NCBI RefSeq assembly: GCF_030646845.1
Contig: NZ_JAUSLE010000050.1
Location: 1-64,000 of the forward strand
From: Rhodoferax sp.
GTDB lineage: Bacteria; Pseudomonadota; Gammaproteobacteria; Burkholderiales; Burkholderiaceae_C
Direction: 5' to 3'
Length of the DNA stretch: 64,000 nucleotides
The position numbers were made by a program, and so were the translations under genes. Of this stretch, positions 51,858 through 61,193 are shown piece by piece; positions within the stretch are counted from its first letter, which is position 1; each line of letters starts with the position of its first letter. The notes under the pieces are model-generated. The model was not told the origin of the DNA. It saw nothing but the letters and a program-made list of their open reading frames with translations, and ran no database searches.

Positions 51858-53330
51858 TCAGAGCGCGATGCTTTCCAGCTCGATGAGCGTGTCCAATTGT
51901 CCACGCTGCACCTTGCCGACCCCGGTTCTGGGCAGGCTGGCCACGCGAATTACCCGCTGCGGGCGCATGAAGCGGGGCAGGGGTTCGGTGGCCGTGCGCA
52001 CCTCGTCCGTGTTCACCGTGGTCGACTCGGTGTAGATCACCACCTCGTGCCCGGTGGTGGCGGAGTCCTTGCGCCACAGCGCGAACGCGCCCAGTGATGA
52101 ACACCGGGTCAGCGCGGTCTCGACGAATTCGATCGGAACGTATTCCCCCTTGACGCGGATCGCCTCGTTCATGCGCTCGATGAAAACCAGGTTGCCGTAG
52201 TCGTCGATGCGGCCTTTGTCGCCGGTGTGAAACCAGCCGTCCGGGTCCAGCGGTGACACCACCTTGCCCTCGCGCATGTAGCCCGAGAAGATGGCGTGGC
52301 CCACCTTGTCGCGGGTCAGAATTTCACCGTCCTGGCCGACGGTCCAGGCCACGTCGTGGCGCGCGCGCCCGGCATAGTTGCTGATGCCCTCACGCGCCAT
52401 TTGCGGGTCTTTGGCGCGGAAGTGCCACGCATGGCAAAGACCGGCCGATTCCGTCGAGCCATAGCCACCCACCCCCACGGGGATATCAAACAGGCCGCAC
52501 AGCGTGGCCTCGACACCGAAGGCCACGCGCACGCCATGGCCCTGGGCATCGGCGTGGGTGGTGGAGGTGGCCAGGATGATGGAAGGGGCCGCGTGCAGCA
52601 CCAGCGCCGTGATGCCATGCGCCTTGACGGTGGGCCAGAACTTCGACGCAGAGAACTGCCGGGTACCCAGCACGCTGGCGCGCGCCGTCAAGCCACCGAT
52701 GAGCCCGTAGCCCAGGGGATTGATGTGGAACATGGGCAAGGGTGCGAAGACACGGTCGCCAGAGCCCAGGACCAGGGTGTCGGCAAAGAAGCGGCCGAGG
52801 CGCAGCAGGTACTCATGGCTCAGCGCGCAAAACTTGGGGCGGCCCGTGGTGCCCGAGGTGTGGATGAAGCTGGCGATGTCGCTGCCGTCGCAGGCCAGAC
52901 CTTCCAGCGCGTCCAGCGTTGGCAAGGCATCGGCTTGCGCGCGGTGGGTGTCCCACCAGGCACGCAGGTCGAGCTGCTGGACTGGGCGGTCGTGCAGGGC
53001 GATGGCCGGGCGATCCAGCCAGGCAATGGCAACGGGCTGCAGGTCCTCCAGCATGGCCCCTATCAGGTCATCCGGGTAGTCCGGGTTGATCAGGGCCAGC
53101 TCCACCCCGGCCAGCTGTGCTGCCAGCCAGGTCAGCATGTAGTCGTCGCCGCTGCGCCCAACCAGCGCCCAGCGTGACCCGCGCCCCAAACCCAGCGCAC
53201 GCATGTGCAGGGCCAGGCTGGCCGCCTGCGCGGCCGCGTCGGCCAGCGCTTGGGACGACTCCACCGTGCCGAACAGGGCTTCGGGGTGCGACTTCGCGGC
53301 ATTGACGATCAAGGTGGCCAGGTTGCTCAT
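51858..53330 (-). CDS. AMP-dependent acyl-CoA synthetase/ligase
   Basis: A 490-residue ANL-superfamily ligase activating a carboxylic acid to its CoA thioester. P-loop SFIHTSGTTGRPKFCALSH, YGSTESAG, hinge WFHTGDKGRID and the C-terminal catalytic Lys in PRTGVGKVQRGQL are intact. It is shorter than long-chain acyl ligases, like the 4-coumarate/cyclohexane-carboxylate-type forms. Its ATG overlaps the acyl-CoA dehydrogenase stop (ATGA). Confidence 0.9.
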   Translation of the reverse strand: MSNLATLIVNAAKSHPEALFGTVESSQALADAAAQAASLALHMRALGLGRGSRWALVGRSGDDYMLTWLAAQLAGVELALINPDYPDDLIGAMLEDLQPVAIAWLDRPAIALHDRPVQQLDLRAWWDTHRAQADALPTLDALEGLACDGSDIASFIHTSGTTGRPKFCALSHEYLLRLGRFFADTLVLGSGDRVFAPLPMFHINPLGYGLIGGLTARASVLGTRQFSASKFWPTVKAHGITALVLHAAPSIILATSTTHADAQGHGVRVAFGVEATLCGLFDIPVGVGGYGSTESAGLCHAWHFRAKDPQMAREGISNYAGRARHDVAWTVGQDGEILTRDKVGHAIFSGYMREGKVVSPLDPDGWFHTGDKGRIDDYGNLVFIERMNEAIRVKGEYVPIEFVETALTRCSSLGAFALWRKDSATTGHEVVIYTESTTVNTDEVRTATEPLPRFMRPQRVIRVASLPRTGVGKVQRGQLDTLIELESIAL

Positions 53331-54469
53331 GCCAGGCCCCTTTGTTGTTCGTCTTTCAAAACCTGGCGCGCGATGAAGTTCTTCATGATCTCCAGCGAGC
53401 CGCCGGCCACCCGCAGCGTCTTCACGTCAAGCAATATCTGCCCATAAGGCTGATCCCAGTACAGCCCATGGCTGCCCACCAGAGAAAACACTTCGTTGAC
53501 GGATTTTTCTGCGGCCTCGATGGCCAGTTTTTTGGCGATGCTGGATTCCAGCGCATGGTCTTTGCCCTGTCTGACCAGATTGGCGGCATGGTCGCGCACC
53601 GCCGAGGCGCCGTACAGCGCGCTGTAGCAGTCGGCAATGGTCCACTGAATCCCCTGAAAATCCGTCACCTTGCTGTCGCCCACATTGCGTTGCTTGGCGT
53701 ACCGGATGCCGTCGGACAGCGCACGGCGGGCCTGCCCGATGAGCTCGGAGGCATTGCCCAGGCGGCTGACGTTGAAGGTCGTCAAAAAAGTGGCCATGGC
53801 CTGGCCCGGTGCGCCCAGCACCGCACTGTTGGGAACGCGCACGTTGTCGAAGTACATGTCGGCGGTGAGCGCCAGGCGATAGCCCAGCGGGTCAGTCACT
53901 TCGGCCCGAAAGCCTGCCAGCCTGGTGTCCACCAGAAAGGCCGTCATGCCTTCTTCCGCCATGGCAAAAACCACGGTGACATCGCAGGCGGCGCCGCCAT
54001 TGATATGGATCTTCTTGCCGTTGATGATCCAGTCGTCGCCATCGCGCTTGGCGGTGGTCTGCATGTTCTTCAGCGAGGAGCCGGCACCCGGCTCCGAGAT
54101 GGATTCGGAGAACACGATCGTGCCCGCGGACATGCCGGGCAGGTACCTGGTCTTTTGCTCCGGCGTGCCCCAGATCAGAATCCAGATCTGCCCCTGCACC
54201 TGTGCCTGTGTGGACGGAAGACCGTGCCGGGCAATCGTTTCGGTGACCAGGCAGTATTCCGGCGCGCTGCCGCCATAGCCCCCAAGCTCCTGGGGCGTCA
54301 CCACACCGATCAAACCCTGTTTGCCCAGTTCACGGAATGAGCCCAGCGGCAACTTGCCGTTTTTCAGGCAATCGTCGATTTCATCCTTGTACTCAACGGC
54401 AATGTTGCGAATGGTGTCGACCGCCCGCTTTCCCCACTCGGGGTCTTTCAGTTCCAGATTGACGTTCAT
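53327..54469 (-). CDS. Acyl-CoA dehydrogenase
   Basis: A 380-residue flavoprotein. The N-terminal helical domain has FRELGKQGLIGVVTPQELGGYGG, the beta domain has FSESISEPGAGSS and DDWIINGKKIHINGG, and the C-terminal helices contain RVAGGSLEIMKNFIARQ, where the Glu is at the usual catalytic-base position. ATG at 54469 follows GGAG; an in-frame ATG upstream adds 20 residues not typical of the family. First gene of the seven-gene operon. Confidence 0.92.
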   Translation of the reverse strand: MNVNLELKDPEWGKRAVDTIRNIAVEYKDEIDDCLKNGKLPLGSFRELGKQGLIGVVTPQELGGYGGSAPEYCLVTETIARHGLPSTQAQVQGQIWILIWGTPEQKTRYLPGMSAGTIVFSESISEPGAGSSLKNMQTTAKRDGDDWIINGKKIHINGGAACDVTVVFAMAEEGMTAFLVDTRLAGFRAEVTDPLGYRLALTADMYFDNVRVPNSAVLGAPGQAMATFLTTFNVSRLGNASELIGQARRALSDGIRYAKQRNVGDSKVTDFQGIQWTIADCYSALYGASAVRDHAANLVRQGKDHALESSIAKKLAIEAAEKSVNEVFSLVGSHGLYWDQPYGQILLDVKTLRVAGGSLEIMKNFIARQVLKDEQQRGLA

Positions 54470-54610
54470 GGTATCTCCGGCATGCGTGGGTGTCAGTTCA
54501 TCCTGGCCACGGGTTGGGTGATGGCTCACCCTGCTACCGCCAACGCGGTGGACGGGGAGCCGCCTAGGTCCGAATGATCAGGCCCGGCTGACGCGCGCGT
54601 TTTTCACAGG

Positions 54611-54637
54611 GGGACATCCAATTGCGCATTAGGGACA
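54611..54637. promoter_or_regulatory. Direct repeats 21 bp apart, candidate AraC-type operator
   Basis: GGGACA at 54611-54616 and again at 54632-54637, exactly two helical turns apart (TGTCCC on the operon strand), about 145 bases upstream of the acyl-CoA dehydrogenase start and 40 bases past the AraC-family gene. Confidence 0.4.
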
Positions 54638-54658
54638 GGCTCGGGGAAACCCTAGTGC

Positions 54659-54694
54659 AACCCGGCGTTGGCTTTTTTTACGCGGCGCCGGGTT
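54659..54694. other. Inverted repeat around the stop codon of AraC gene 2
   Basis: AACCCGGCG (54659-54667) and CGCCGGGTT (54686-54694) are perfect 9-bp arms; the AraC stop codon lies in the loop. It could attenuate transcription from the regulator gene into the catabolic operon. Confidence 0.45.
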
Positions 54695-55721
54695 CTTTGC
54701 CCTGTGCTGGCGACGAGAGGGCGTCGGCATGCTGGCGTCGGTGGTGGGCGGGCGGCAGCCCATTGCGACGCCGGTACCAGTTCACCAACGCGCTGGTGGA
54801 GTGAAAACCGAACAGGGGCGCCAGGTCACTGATGGGGATGTTTGACTCCAACACATAACGCACGCTGAACTCGCCACGGACTTCTTCGATCAAGCTCGAG
54901 ACGGTCGCGCCCTCGCGCGCCAGTTGCCGATGCACCGTTCGCCTGTCCACTCCCAGGGACGCGGCAATATGCTCGGCATCGCATCGGCCCGTGGGCAGGA
55001 GCTGCATCACCACACGCCGCACATCGTCAGAGCGGCGTGTGCCTGCAGAACCCATCCTGGCTTCGACCAGGCTGCGGGTACAGAGCGAAAACTCGGGGTC
55101 TGCTGCGGGATTGCGCTGGTCGAGCAAGGACACCGGGCAGACAAAGCCGTTGAAATCATGGCTGAAGACGGGGGCGTGGCCAAAGAACTGCAAATGCATG
55201 CGCGGGTCGTCGGGAGCCTCATGCCTGAAACAGACCCGCAGCTGGCTCCCCGCATCCGCAAACTGCCCCAGGAAGATGCGAAATGCCGAACCCTGCACAA
55301 ACTCGCAGAACTGGCGTGACGCACTGCCCGTCGTCACCCGGTTCTCCATCAGGATGTGCGCTGTGTTCCCCTCTTGCTCCAGTGCGTAGACCAGGGATTC
55401 ATTGTGAAAACGGACGAACTCGGTCACCGCCTGCATGATGTCGCGCACCGTAGGGAGGTCACGCAACAACAAGCCCAATTCGCCCAGGTGTGAAAGGCGA
55501 CGGTGTTGCGCAAGGGCCAGACCAAAAGTGGGGCACCGACTGCGCTGCGCCGAGGCCTCCAGCAACGCGCATACCCGTTCGGTTGGCAGCATCAGGTCGC
55601 GCTCGGTGAGGCTGGCCACGGGCAGTCTGGACGCGAGCACCATGGCCACAGGATCCAGCCCGAGGGACCGGGCCACGTCGGCATATTCGGAGAGTGCTGC
55701 GCTGCGGATTCCCGAACTCAT
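54678..55721 (-). CDS. AraC-family transcriptional regulator (Arabinose_bd-type N-terminus) 2
   Basis: A 347-residue regulator of the same general design as the one at 28208: an N-terminal effector domain with LALAQHRRLSHLGELGLLLRDLPTVRDIMQ, and a C-terminal AraC domain with IAASLGVDRRTVHRQLAREGATVSSLI and ISDLAPLFGFHSTSALVNWYRRRNG. It lies directly upstream of, and on the same strand as, the acyl-CoA dehydrogenase operon and is its likely activator. The 208 bases between hold the direct repeats and inverted repeat listed separately. Confidence 0.88.
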   Translation of the reverse strand: MSSGIRSAALSEYADVARSLGLDPVAMVLASRLPVASLTERDLMLPTERVCALLEASAQRSRCPTFGLALAQHRRLSHLGELGLLLRDLPTVRDIMQAVTEFVRFHNESLVYALEQEGNTAHILMENRVTTGSASRQFCEFVQGSAFRIFLGQFADAGSQLRVCFRHEAPDDPRMHLQFFGHAPVFSHDFNGFVCPVSLLDQRNPAADPEFSLCTRSLVEARMGSAGTRRSDDVRRVVMQLLPTGRCDAEHIAASLGVDRRTVHRQLAREGATVSSLIEEVRGEFSVRYVLESNIPISDLAPLFGFHSTSALVNWYRRRNGLPPAHHRRQHADALSSPAQGKEPGAA

Positions 55722-55787
55722 TGCGGCGCATCCGAAATGGGCGATCCAGGGCTATTCAGCGCAAACATCCAGTCCCGTCCGGGCATT

Positions 55788-56282
55788 TCAGCCTCCCGGG
55801 CTTTTCCGATAGGTGACGAAACTGAAACTCAAGCCGGTGGCCGAGACCTGCCGGTCGCGCGCGACCTCCGTCCATTCCGGCCCGAATTGCGGCGCGTACG
55901 CGTCGCCGTCATAGCTTGCATCGATTTCGGTGACCACCGCCGTGCTCGCCAGCGGCAGGGCCTGGGCGTAGATCTCGGCGCCACCGATCACCCAGGTATC
56001 GCTGTCGGCGGGGCACAGGGCACAAGCCTCGGCCAGCGAATGCGCACGCAAGGCGCCTTGCGCCTGCCAGTCCGTCTGGCGTGTCACGACGATGTTGAGA
56101 CGCCCCGGCAAAGGGCGAAATTTTGGGGGCAACGAATCCCAGGTCTTGCGTCCCATGATGACCGGGCAGCCCAGCGTGGTGCGCTTGAAGTGCGCCATGT
56201 CTTCGGGCAGATGCCAGGGCAGGGTGTTGTTCTGGCCGATCACGCCATTGGCGGCGCGGGCAAAGATGAGGTGCAGTTTCAT
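55788..56282 (-). CDS. folA: Dihydrofolate reductase
   Basis: A 164-residue enzyme reducing dihydrofolate to tetrahydrofolate. LHLIFARAANGVIGQNNTLPWHLPEDMAHFKRTT (in parts) holds the Met20-type loop and the catalytic acidic residue (Asp in PEDM), then VIMGRKTWDSLPPKFRPLPGR and VIGGAEIYAQALP. ATG at 56282 overlaps the EamA stop by four bases. It recycles the dihydrofolate made by ThyA encoded two genes upstream. Confidence 0.96.
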   Translation of the reverse strand: MKLHLIFARAANGVIGQNNTLPWHLPEDMAHFKRTTLGCPVIMGRKTWDSLPPKFRPLPGRLNIVVTRQTDWQAQGALRAHSLAEACALCPADSDTWVIGGAEIYAQALPLASTAVVTEIDASYDGDAYAPQFGPEWTEVARDRQVSATGLSFSFVTYRKSPGG

Positions 56283-57166
56283 GCGATTTTTCCTCGCGTG
56301 CGTGGTGGCAGCAATACAGCGGCAATCGCGGCCATGACAAACACGATGGCCACAAAATCCTGCCAGTTTGGCCATTCGCCGACGATGACGGTGGCCGTCA
56401 TGATGCCGACCACCGGGATGGCCATGATGCTCATGGCGCTGGTGGCGGGCGGCAGGTTGCGGGCCAGCCCCGCCCAGATGATCTGGGCAAAGCCGTAGTT
56501 AATGAGTGCGCCGTAAGCCAGACTGATCCACATCGCCGTGGAAAACTGCCAGACCGGCCATGGTTCGCTGATCCACGCAATACCCCACAGGCAGACACTG
56601 CCAAGAATCATCATCCACACGGTCAGTGTCTCGACCGGCAGTGTCAGGTGCGCGCGTCGCATCATCAGGGTGCCGATCGCCCAGAGCACAGCCGCAAGCT
56701 CCATCCAGACAATGCCCAGCGGACGCCCCGAGAGCGCGGTGAACTCATGAGAAATCAGCAATGCGATGGCTATCGCCACGGCAACAGCAGCAAAGGCCAC
56801 GCGGCGCGTCAGTTTGTCGCCGAGAAACAGCACGCCAATCAGCACCGTCCAGATCGGCATCGTGAAGCCCAGAATCGCAGCACGCCCTGAAGCCAGCTCC
56901 TTGACGCCCAGGATCGACACCGTATGCCAGCCCAGCATGTTGGGAATGCCCAGGGTGATGACCGAGCGCCATTCCCTGCCGGCGGGCAGCATGCGCAGAC
57001 CCCGCGCGCGATAGAATACGTAGAGCCAGAGCGCCCCGCACGTCATGGTGACGGCGCGAAAGTACATTGGCGTGAGCTCGCGTAGCGAGAGCTTCATCAT
57101 TGGCCAGTTGATGCCCCACATCAGGGTGAGCGCCACCAGGCCCAGAAGCTGCCGGCGGTTGATCAC
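56279..57166 (-). CDS. EamA/DMT-family transporter
   Basis: A 295-residue inner-membrane protein with ten spans in two EamA repeats: [22 protein letters not shown] at the start, [17 protein letters not shown] closing repeat 1, and [23 protein letters not shown] closing repeat 2. GTG at 57166 overlaps the thyA stop (GTGA). It is embedded between thyA and folA with four-base overlaps on both sides, so all three are translated together. Substrate unknown. Confidence 0.88.
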   Translation of the reverse strand: MINRRQLLGLVALTLMWGINWPMMKLSLRELTPMYFRAVTMTCGALWLYVFYRARGLRMLPAGREWRSVITLGIPNMLGWHTVSILGVKELASGRAAILGFTMPIWTVLIGVLFLGDKLTRRVAFAAVAVAIAIALLISHEFTALSGRPLGIVWMELAAVLWAIGTLMMRRAHLTLPVETLTVWMMILGSVCLWGIAWISEPWPVWQFSTAMWISLAYGALINYGFAQIIWAGLARNLPPATSAMSIMAIPVVGIMTATVIVGEWPNWQDFVAIVFVMAAIAAVLLPPRTRGKIA

Positions 57167-57975
57167 ACCGCCACCGGCGCCTTGATGGCGGGGTGGCACT
57201 CATAGCCGACCACCTCGAAGTCCTCATACTCGTAGTCGAAGATCGATGCCGGCCGGCGCTTGATGTTGAGCGTGGGGTAGGCCAAGGGTGTGCGGCTGAG
57301 TTGCAGTGCCACCTGCTCCTGGTGGTTGTTGTAGATGTGGCAGTCGCCGCCGGTCCAGATGAAATCCCCCACTGCCAGATCGCACTGCTGCGCCACCATG
57401 TGGGTGAGCAGCGCGTAGCTGGCGATGTTGAAGGGTACGCCGAGAAAAATGTCAGCGCTGCGCTGGTAGAGCTGGCAGCTCAAGCGGCCATCCGCGACAT
57501 AAAACTGGAAGAAGGCATGGCACGGCATCAGCGCCATCTTGTCGAGCTCGGCCACGTTCCAGGCGCTCACGATGATGCGGCGCGAATCGGGGTTGGTCTT
57601 CAGTGTCTTGATGACCTCAGCGATCTGGTCGATGTGGCCGCCGTCGGGCGTGGGCCAACTGCGCCACTGCACGCCATAGACCGGACCCAGGTCACCGTCA
57701 GGCCGGGCCCATTCGTCCCAGATGGACACACCACGTTCTTTGAGCCAGTTGTTGTTGGAGGAACCGGTGAGAAACCACAACAATTCCTGAATGATGGAGC
57801 GCAGGTGCACCTTTTTCGTGGTGACCAGCGGAAAGCCCTCGTTCAGATCGAAACGCATCTGGTAGCCAAACACGCTCTTGGTGCCGGTGCCGGTGCGGTC
57901 GGTCTTGGGCGCGCCGGTGGTGGCCACGTGGCGCATGAAGTCTTCGTACTGGGAGCGGATGGGGCGTGTGGTCAT
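57163..57975 (-). CDS. thyA: Thymidylate synthase
   Basis: A 270-residue enzyme making dTMP from dUMP and methylene-tetrahydrofolate. [18 protein letters not shown], the catalytic Cys in [35 protein letters not shown] and HIYNNHQEQ are intact. ATG at 57975 gives the family start. First gene of the thyA-eamA-folA unit. Confidence 0.97.
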   Translation of the reverse strand: MTTRPIRSQYEDFMRHVATTGAPKTDRTGTGTKSVFGYQMRFDLNEGFPLVTTKKVHLRSIIQELLWFLTGSSNNNWLKERGVSIWDEWARPDGDLGPVYGVQWRSWPTPDGGHIDQIAEVIKTLKTNPDSRRIIVSAWNVAELDKMALMPCHAFFQFYVADGRLSCQLYQRSADIFLGVPFNIASYALLTHMVAQQCDLAVGDFIWTGGDCHIYNNHQEQVALQLSRTPLAYPTLNIKRRPASIFDYEYEDFEVVGYECHPAIKAPVAV

Positions 57976-58009
57976 GTCATCTTCAAACAATGTTTTTCCA
58001 ATTTTCCCA

Positions 58010-59443
58010 TCAAACCCGAATCACCCGCCCCGGATTCATCAGGTTCTGAGGGTCCAATGCCCGTTTGATGGATCTCATCATTTCCAGCGCTACGGGCGAT
58101 TTGTGTTTTTCCAGCTTGTCCACCTTGAGGCTGCCCACGCCATGCTCGGCCGAGATGGAGCCGTTGAAAGCCGCCACCGAGTCAAACACCAGGGTGTTCA
58201 CTTCTTCTTCGTGCTCCCGCAAAAAGACAGCCGCATCCATGCCCTCGGGGGCCTGCACGTTGTAGTGCAAATTGCCGTCGCCCAGATGGCCGAAATTGAC
58301 CAGGCGCACGCCGGGAATGGCCAGCTGCAGCAGCGCGTCGGTGACGCGCACGAAATCCGGAATGCTGGACACCGGAATCGAGATGTCGTGCTTGATATTC
58401 AGGCCTTCTTCCACCTGCGCCATGGGAATGCTCTCGCGGATGTGCCACAACTGGTTGGTTTGCGACAGGCTTTCCGCGATCACCGCGTCGCTGACACAGC
58501 CCTGATCGAGCGCGGCTTCCAGCAGGTGTTCGAACTGCGCGCGGGTATGCGTCTCCGATTCGTGGCCGGAGTTCTCCAGCAGCACGCAAAACGGTGAATC
58601 CAGGTGCAAGGGCACCAGCAGTTGGGGAAAGTGTCTGGCGACCAGGCTCAGGGCGAACTGTCCCATGACTTCAAATCCGGTGAGTCCCGCGCCCAGGTGA
58701 CGGTGCGCCAGGCCCAGCAGCTTGACCGCCTGCGCCAGCGACGGCACGGCGGCCCATGCCGTCACCTGGGAGGCGGGCAGGGGGTAGAGCTTCATGGTGG
58801 CCGCCGTGATGATGCCCAGCGTGCCCTCCGAGCCAATGAACAGGTCGCGCAGGTCGTAGCCGGTGTTGTCCTTGCGCAGGCCCGACAGGCCATGCCACAC
58901 CTCGCCCTGCGCGGTGACCACCTCCAGCCCCAGGCACAGGTCGCGTGTGTTGCCGTAGCGCACGACCTGGGTGCCGCCCGCGTTGGTGCCCAGATTGCCG
59001 CCGATGGTGCACGTGCCTTCGGCAGCCAGACTGAGGGGAAACAGGAAATCCGCTTCTTCTGCGCGCTCCTGCAGGTTTTGCAGAATGCAGCCCGCCTCCA
59101 CCGTCATGGTCAGGTTGTCCGCGTCCAGTTGGCGCACAGCGTTCATGCGCTGCAGGCTCAGCACAATCTGGCGCCCTGAGGTGTCGGGCGTGGCGCCCAC
59201 GGCCAGGCCGGTGTTGCCGCCCTGGGGCACGATGCTGACACCGCTGGCCGGGTGTTGGCTGCAATACGCAGCACAGGCTTTCACCACCCGCGCCACCTCG
59301 TCGGTGGAGGCGGGCCGCACCACGGCCAGGGCCTTGCCACGGGAGCGCTTGCGCCAGTCCTGCTCCCAGGCGCTCAGGTCGCCATCGGTGAAGACGTGGG
59401 TGGAACCGACGATGTGGCGAAGCTCGTTCAGCAGGCTATCCAT
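58010..59443 (-). CDS. FAD-linked oxidase (GlcD/D-2-hydroxyacid dehydrogenase type)
   Basis: A 477-residue flavoenzyme of the VAO/PCMH family oxidising a 2-hydroxyacid (D-lactate, D-2-hydroxyglutarate or glycolate type). FAD-binding motifs are [16 protein letters not shown] and [22 protein letters not shown]; the C-terminal cap domain has [14 protein letters not shown] and the closing [17 protein letters not shown] at 59443 has AAGGAAGG eight bases upstream. It follows the DUF2069 gene after four bases. Exact substrate not resolved. Confidence 0.9.
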   Translation of the reverse strand: MDSLLNELRHIVGSTHVFTDGDLSAWEQDWRKRSRGKALAVVRPASTDEVARVVKACAAYCSQHPASGVSIVPQGGNTGLAVGATPDTSGRQIVLSLQRMNAVRQLDADNLTMTVEAGCILQNLQERAEEADFLFPLSLAAEGTCTIGGNLGTNAGGTQVVRYGNTRDLCLGLEVVTAQGEVWHGLSGLRKDNTGYDLRDLFIGSEGTLGIITAATMKLYPLPASQVTAWAAVPSLAQAVKLLGLAHRHLGAGLTGFEVMGQFALSLVARHFPQLLVPLHLDSPFCVLLENSGHESETHTRAQFEHLLEAALDQGCVSDAVIAESLSQTNQLWHIRESIPMAQVEEGLNIKHDISIPVSSIPDFVRVTDALLQLAIPGVRLVNFGHLGDGNLHYNVQAPEGMDAAVFLREHEEEVNTLVFDSVAAFNGSISAEHGVGSLKVDKLEKHKSPVALEMMRSIKRALDPQNLMNPGRVIRV

Positions 59444-59447
59444 GTGA

Positions 59448-59831
59448 TCAACCTTCCTTTCGTACTGCTTTGAGGCGCAGGCGCACATGCAGGGCGCAGG
59501 CCACAAACAGGGTCAGGCACAACACAACCTCGACCATGGCCAGGTAGTTGCTGGGCGGTTTGTCACTGTAGGCGCGCACGGCCCCTTCGGTGAAATAGAG
59601 CCACACCAGCAGGCTGACCCAGCGGTAGGTGTACATGCGGTTTTTCAGCAGACCGGCCAGGGGAATGCACAACGGCAATACTTTGAAGGCCAGCAAAAAG
59701 CTGCCGGGACGGATGGGCGCCAGATAGAGCTCCCAGGCCAGGCCCAGCACGATGAGTCCCAGCAGGCTGCCCACGGCCAGGATACGTGTGGCGAGGACCA
59801 GTGGTGGCGCCGTGTTGTTTTCTGTAATCAT
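59448..59831 (-). CDS. DUF2069-family membrane protein
   Basis: A 127-residue inner-membrane protein with four spans and YTYRWVSLLVWLYFTEGAVRAYSD, the hallmark of DUF2069. Function unknown; the family is common in beta- and gammaproteobacteria, often beside wrbA or yihY. ATG at 59831 lies only 21 bases from the divergent YihY start, so the two promoters must overlap each other's genes or lie within them. Confidence 0.85.
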   Translation of the reverse strand: MITENNTAPPLVLATRILAVGSLLGLIVLGLAWELYLAPIRPGSFLLAFKVLPLCIPLAGLLKNRMYTYRWVSLLVWLYFTEGAVRAYSDKPPSNYLAMVEVVLCLTLFVACALHVRLRLKAVRKEG

Positions 59832-59852
59832 TGGGATGGCATCATAGCGGCC

Positions 59853-61091
59853 ATGAGTTCTCCTTCCACCCCGTCTGTGACCTGGCCTGAGCGCCTTGAA
59901 GCGTTGCTGCACAGCCTGTCCCACTTTCCGTGGAAGAGCACGGCGCTCACCCTGCGCGAGCGTTTTCGGGAAGACCGCCTGGGGCTGACCGCCAGCAGCC
60001 TGACTTTTACCACCACCATTGCCCTGGTGCCCTTCATCACGGTGGCGCTCGCTGTCTTCACGGCGTTTCCCATGTTTGCCAAGTTTCAGGACGTGCTGCA
60101 GAAATGGCTGGTGCAGAGCCTGATTCCCGACAACATTGCGCGCCAGGTGCTGGGCTATCTCACCCAGTTTGCCGGCCAGGCCAGCAAGCTGGGGGGCGCC
60201 GGGGTGGCGATTTTGTTCACCACGGCGCTGGCCCTGATTCTGACCATCGACCGCACGCTCAATGCCATCTGGCGGGTGCGCACGCCGCGACCGTTCGGGC
60301 AGCGGGTGCTGGTGTACTGGGCCGCCGTCACCCTGGGGCCGCTGTTGCTGGGCATCAGCCTGACCATCACGTCCTACGCCATTTCAGCGTCGAAAGGGGT
60401 GGTGGGTGTGATGCCGGGCGGGGTGCAACTGTTGCTGGATGCGCTGCAGTTCTTCCTGATGGCCGGCGGTATGGCCGCGATGTACCACTACGTGCCCAAT
60501 ACCCAGGTGAAATGGGGGCACGCCTGGGCCGGTGGCCTGTTTGTGTCGGCCGGCTTTGAGCTGGCCAAGAAACTGCTGGCCCTGTACTTGGGCAAGGTGC
60601 CCACCTACTCAGTCCTGTATGGCGCATTTGCCACGGTGCCGATCCTGCTGATCTGGATCTACGTCGCCTGGGTGATTGTGTTGCTGGGTGCGGTGATCAC
60701 GGCCTACCTGCCCAGCCTGCTGACGGGTTTGCAGCGCCGGGCGCGGTCGCATGGTCTGCAGTTTCAGCTGGCGCTGGAGACCCTGCAGCAGCTTGACCGC
60801 GTGCGTGCCGCGGCATACAAGGGATTGACGATTGAGCAACTTTCCGTGCTGCTGCGGGTTGACACCCTGCAACTGGAGCCGGTGCTGGAAACCCTGTGCG
60901 AGCTGGACTGGACGGGTCGCCTGGATGAAGAGACGCCCGACCAGACGGCGCGCTATGTTTTTCTGGCCGATCCCGATACCACCCCGCTGGCGCCGCTGCT
61001 CAATGTGCTTCTGCTGCAGCACGATGAGGTGACCCATAATTTATGGGAAAACAGCCTCTGGCCCTCGATGGTATTGCGTCATGCGCTATGA
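59853..61091 (+). CDS. YihY/BrkB-family inner membrane protein
   Basis: A 412-residue protein with six spans: RFREDRLGLTASSLTFTTTIALVPFITVALAVF is the start of the YihY (once called RNase BN) domain, then FTTALALILTIDRTLNAIWRV, VPNTQVKWGHAWAGGLF and PILLIWIYVAWVIVLLGA. The C-terminal ~110 residues form a soluble extension resembling a winged-helix (ERLEQ-like IEQLSVLLRVDTLQLEPVLETL), frequent in betaproteobacterial members. The family is no longer believed to be an RNase; function open. Confidence 0.9.
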   Translation: MSSPSTPSVTWPERLEALLHSLSHFPWKSTALTLRERFREDRLGLTASSLTFTTTIALVPFITVALAVFTAFPMFAKFQDVLQKWLVQSLIPDNIARQVLGYLTQFAGQASKLGGAGVAILFTTALALILTIDRTLNAIWRVRTPRPFGQRVLVYWAAVTLGPLLLGISLTITSYAISASKGVVGVMPGGVQLLLDALQFFLMAGGMAAMYHYVPNTQVKWGHAWAGGLFVSAGFELAKKLLALYLGKVPTYSVLYGAFATVPILLIWIYVAWVIVLLGAVITAYLPSLLTGLQRRARSHGLQFQLALETLQQLDRVRAAAYKGLTIEQLSVLLRVDTLQLEPVLETLCELDWTGRLDEETPDQTARYVFLADPDTTPLAPLLNVLLLQHDEVTHNLWENSLWPSMVLRHAL

Positions 61092-61193
61092 ATTCAGGAG
61101 CGATCGACGACCGCAGACGCTACGGCGTCATGAGGGTCTGATGCGCAGCGAGTGAACAGAGAGAGTCCGCTGGTTGGCTGCCTCAGTTTCCGC

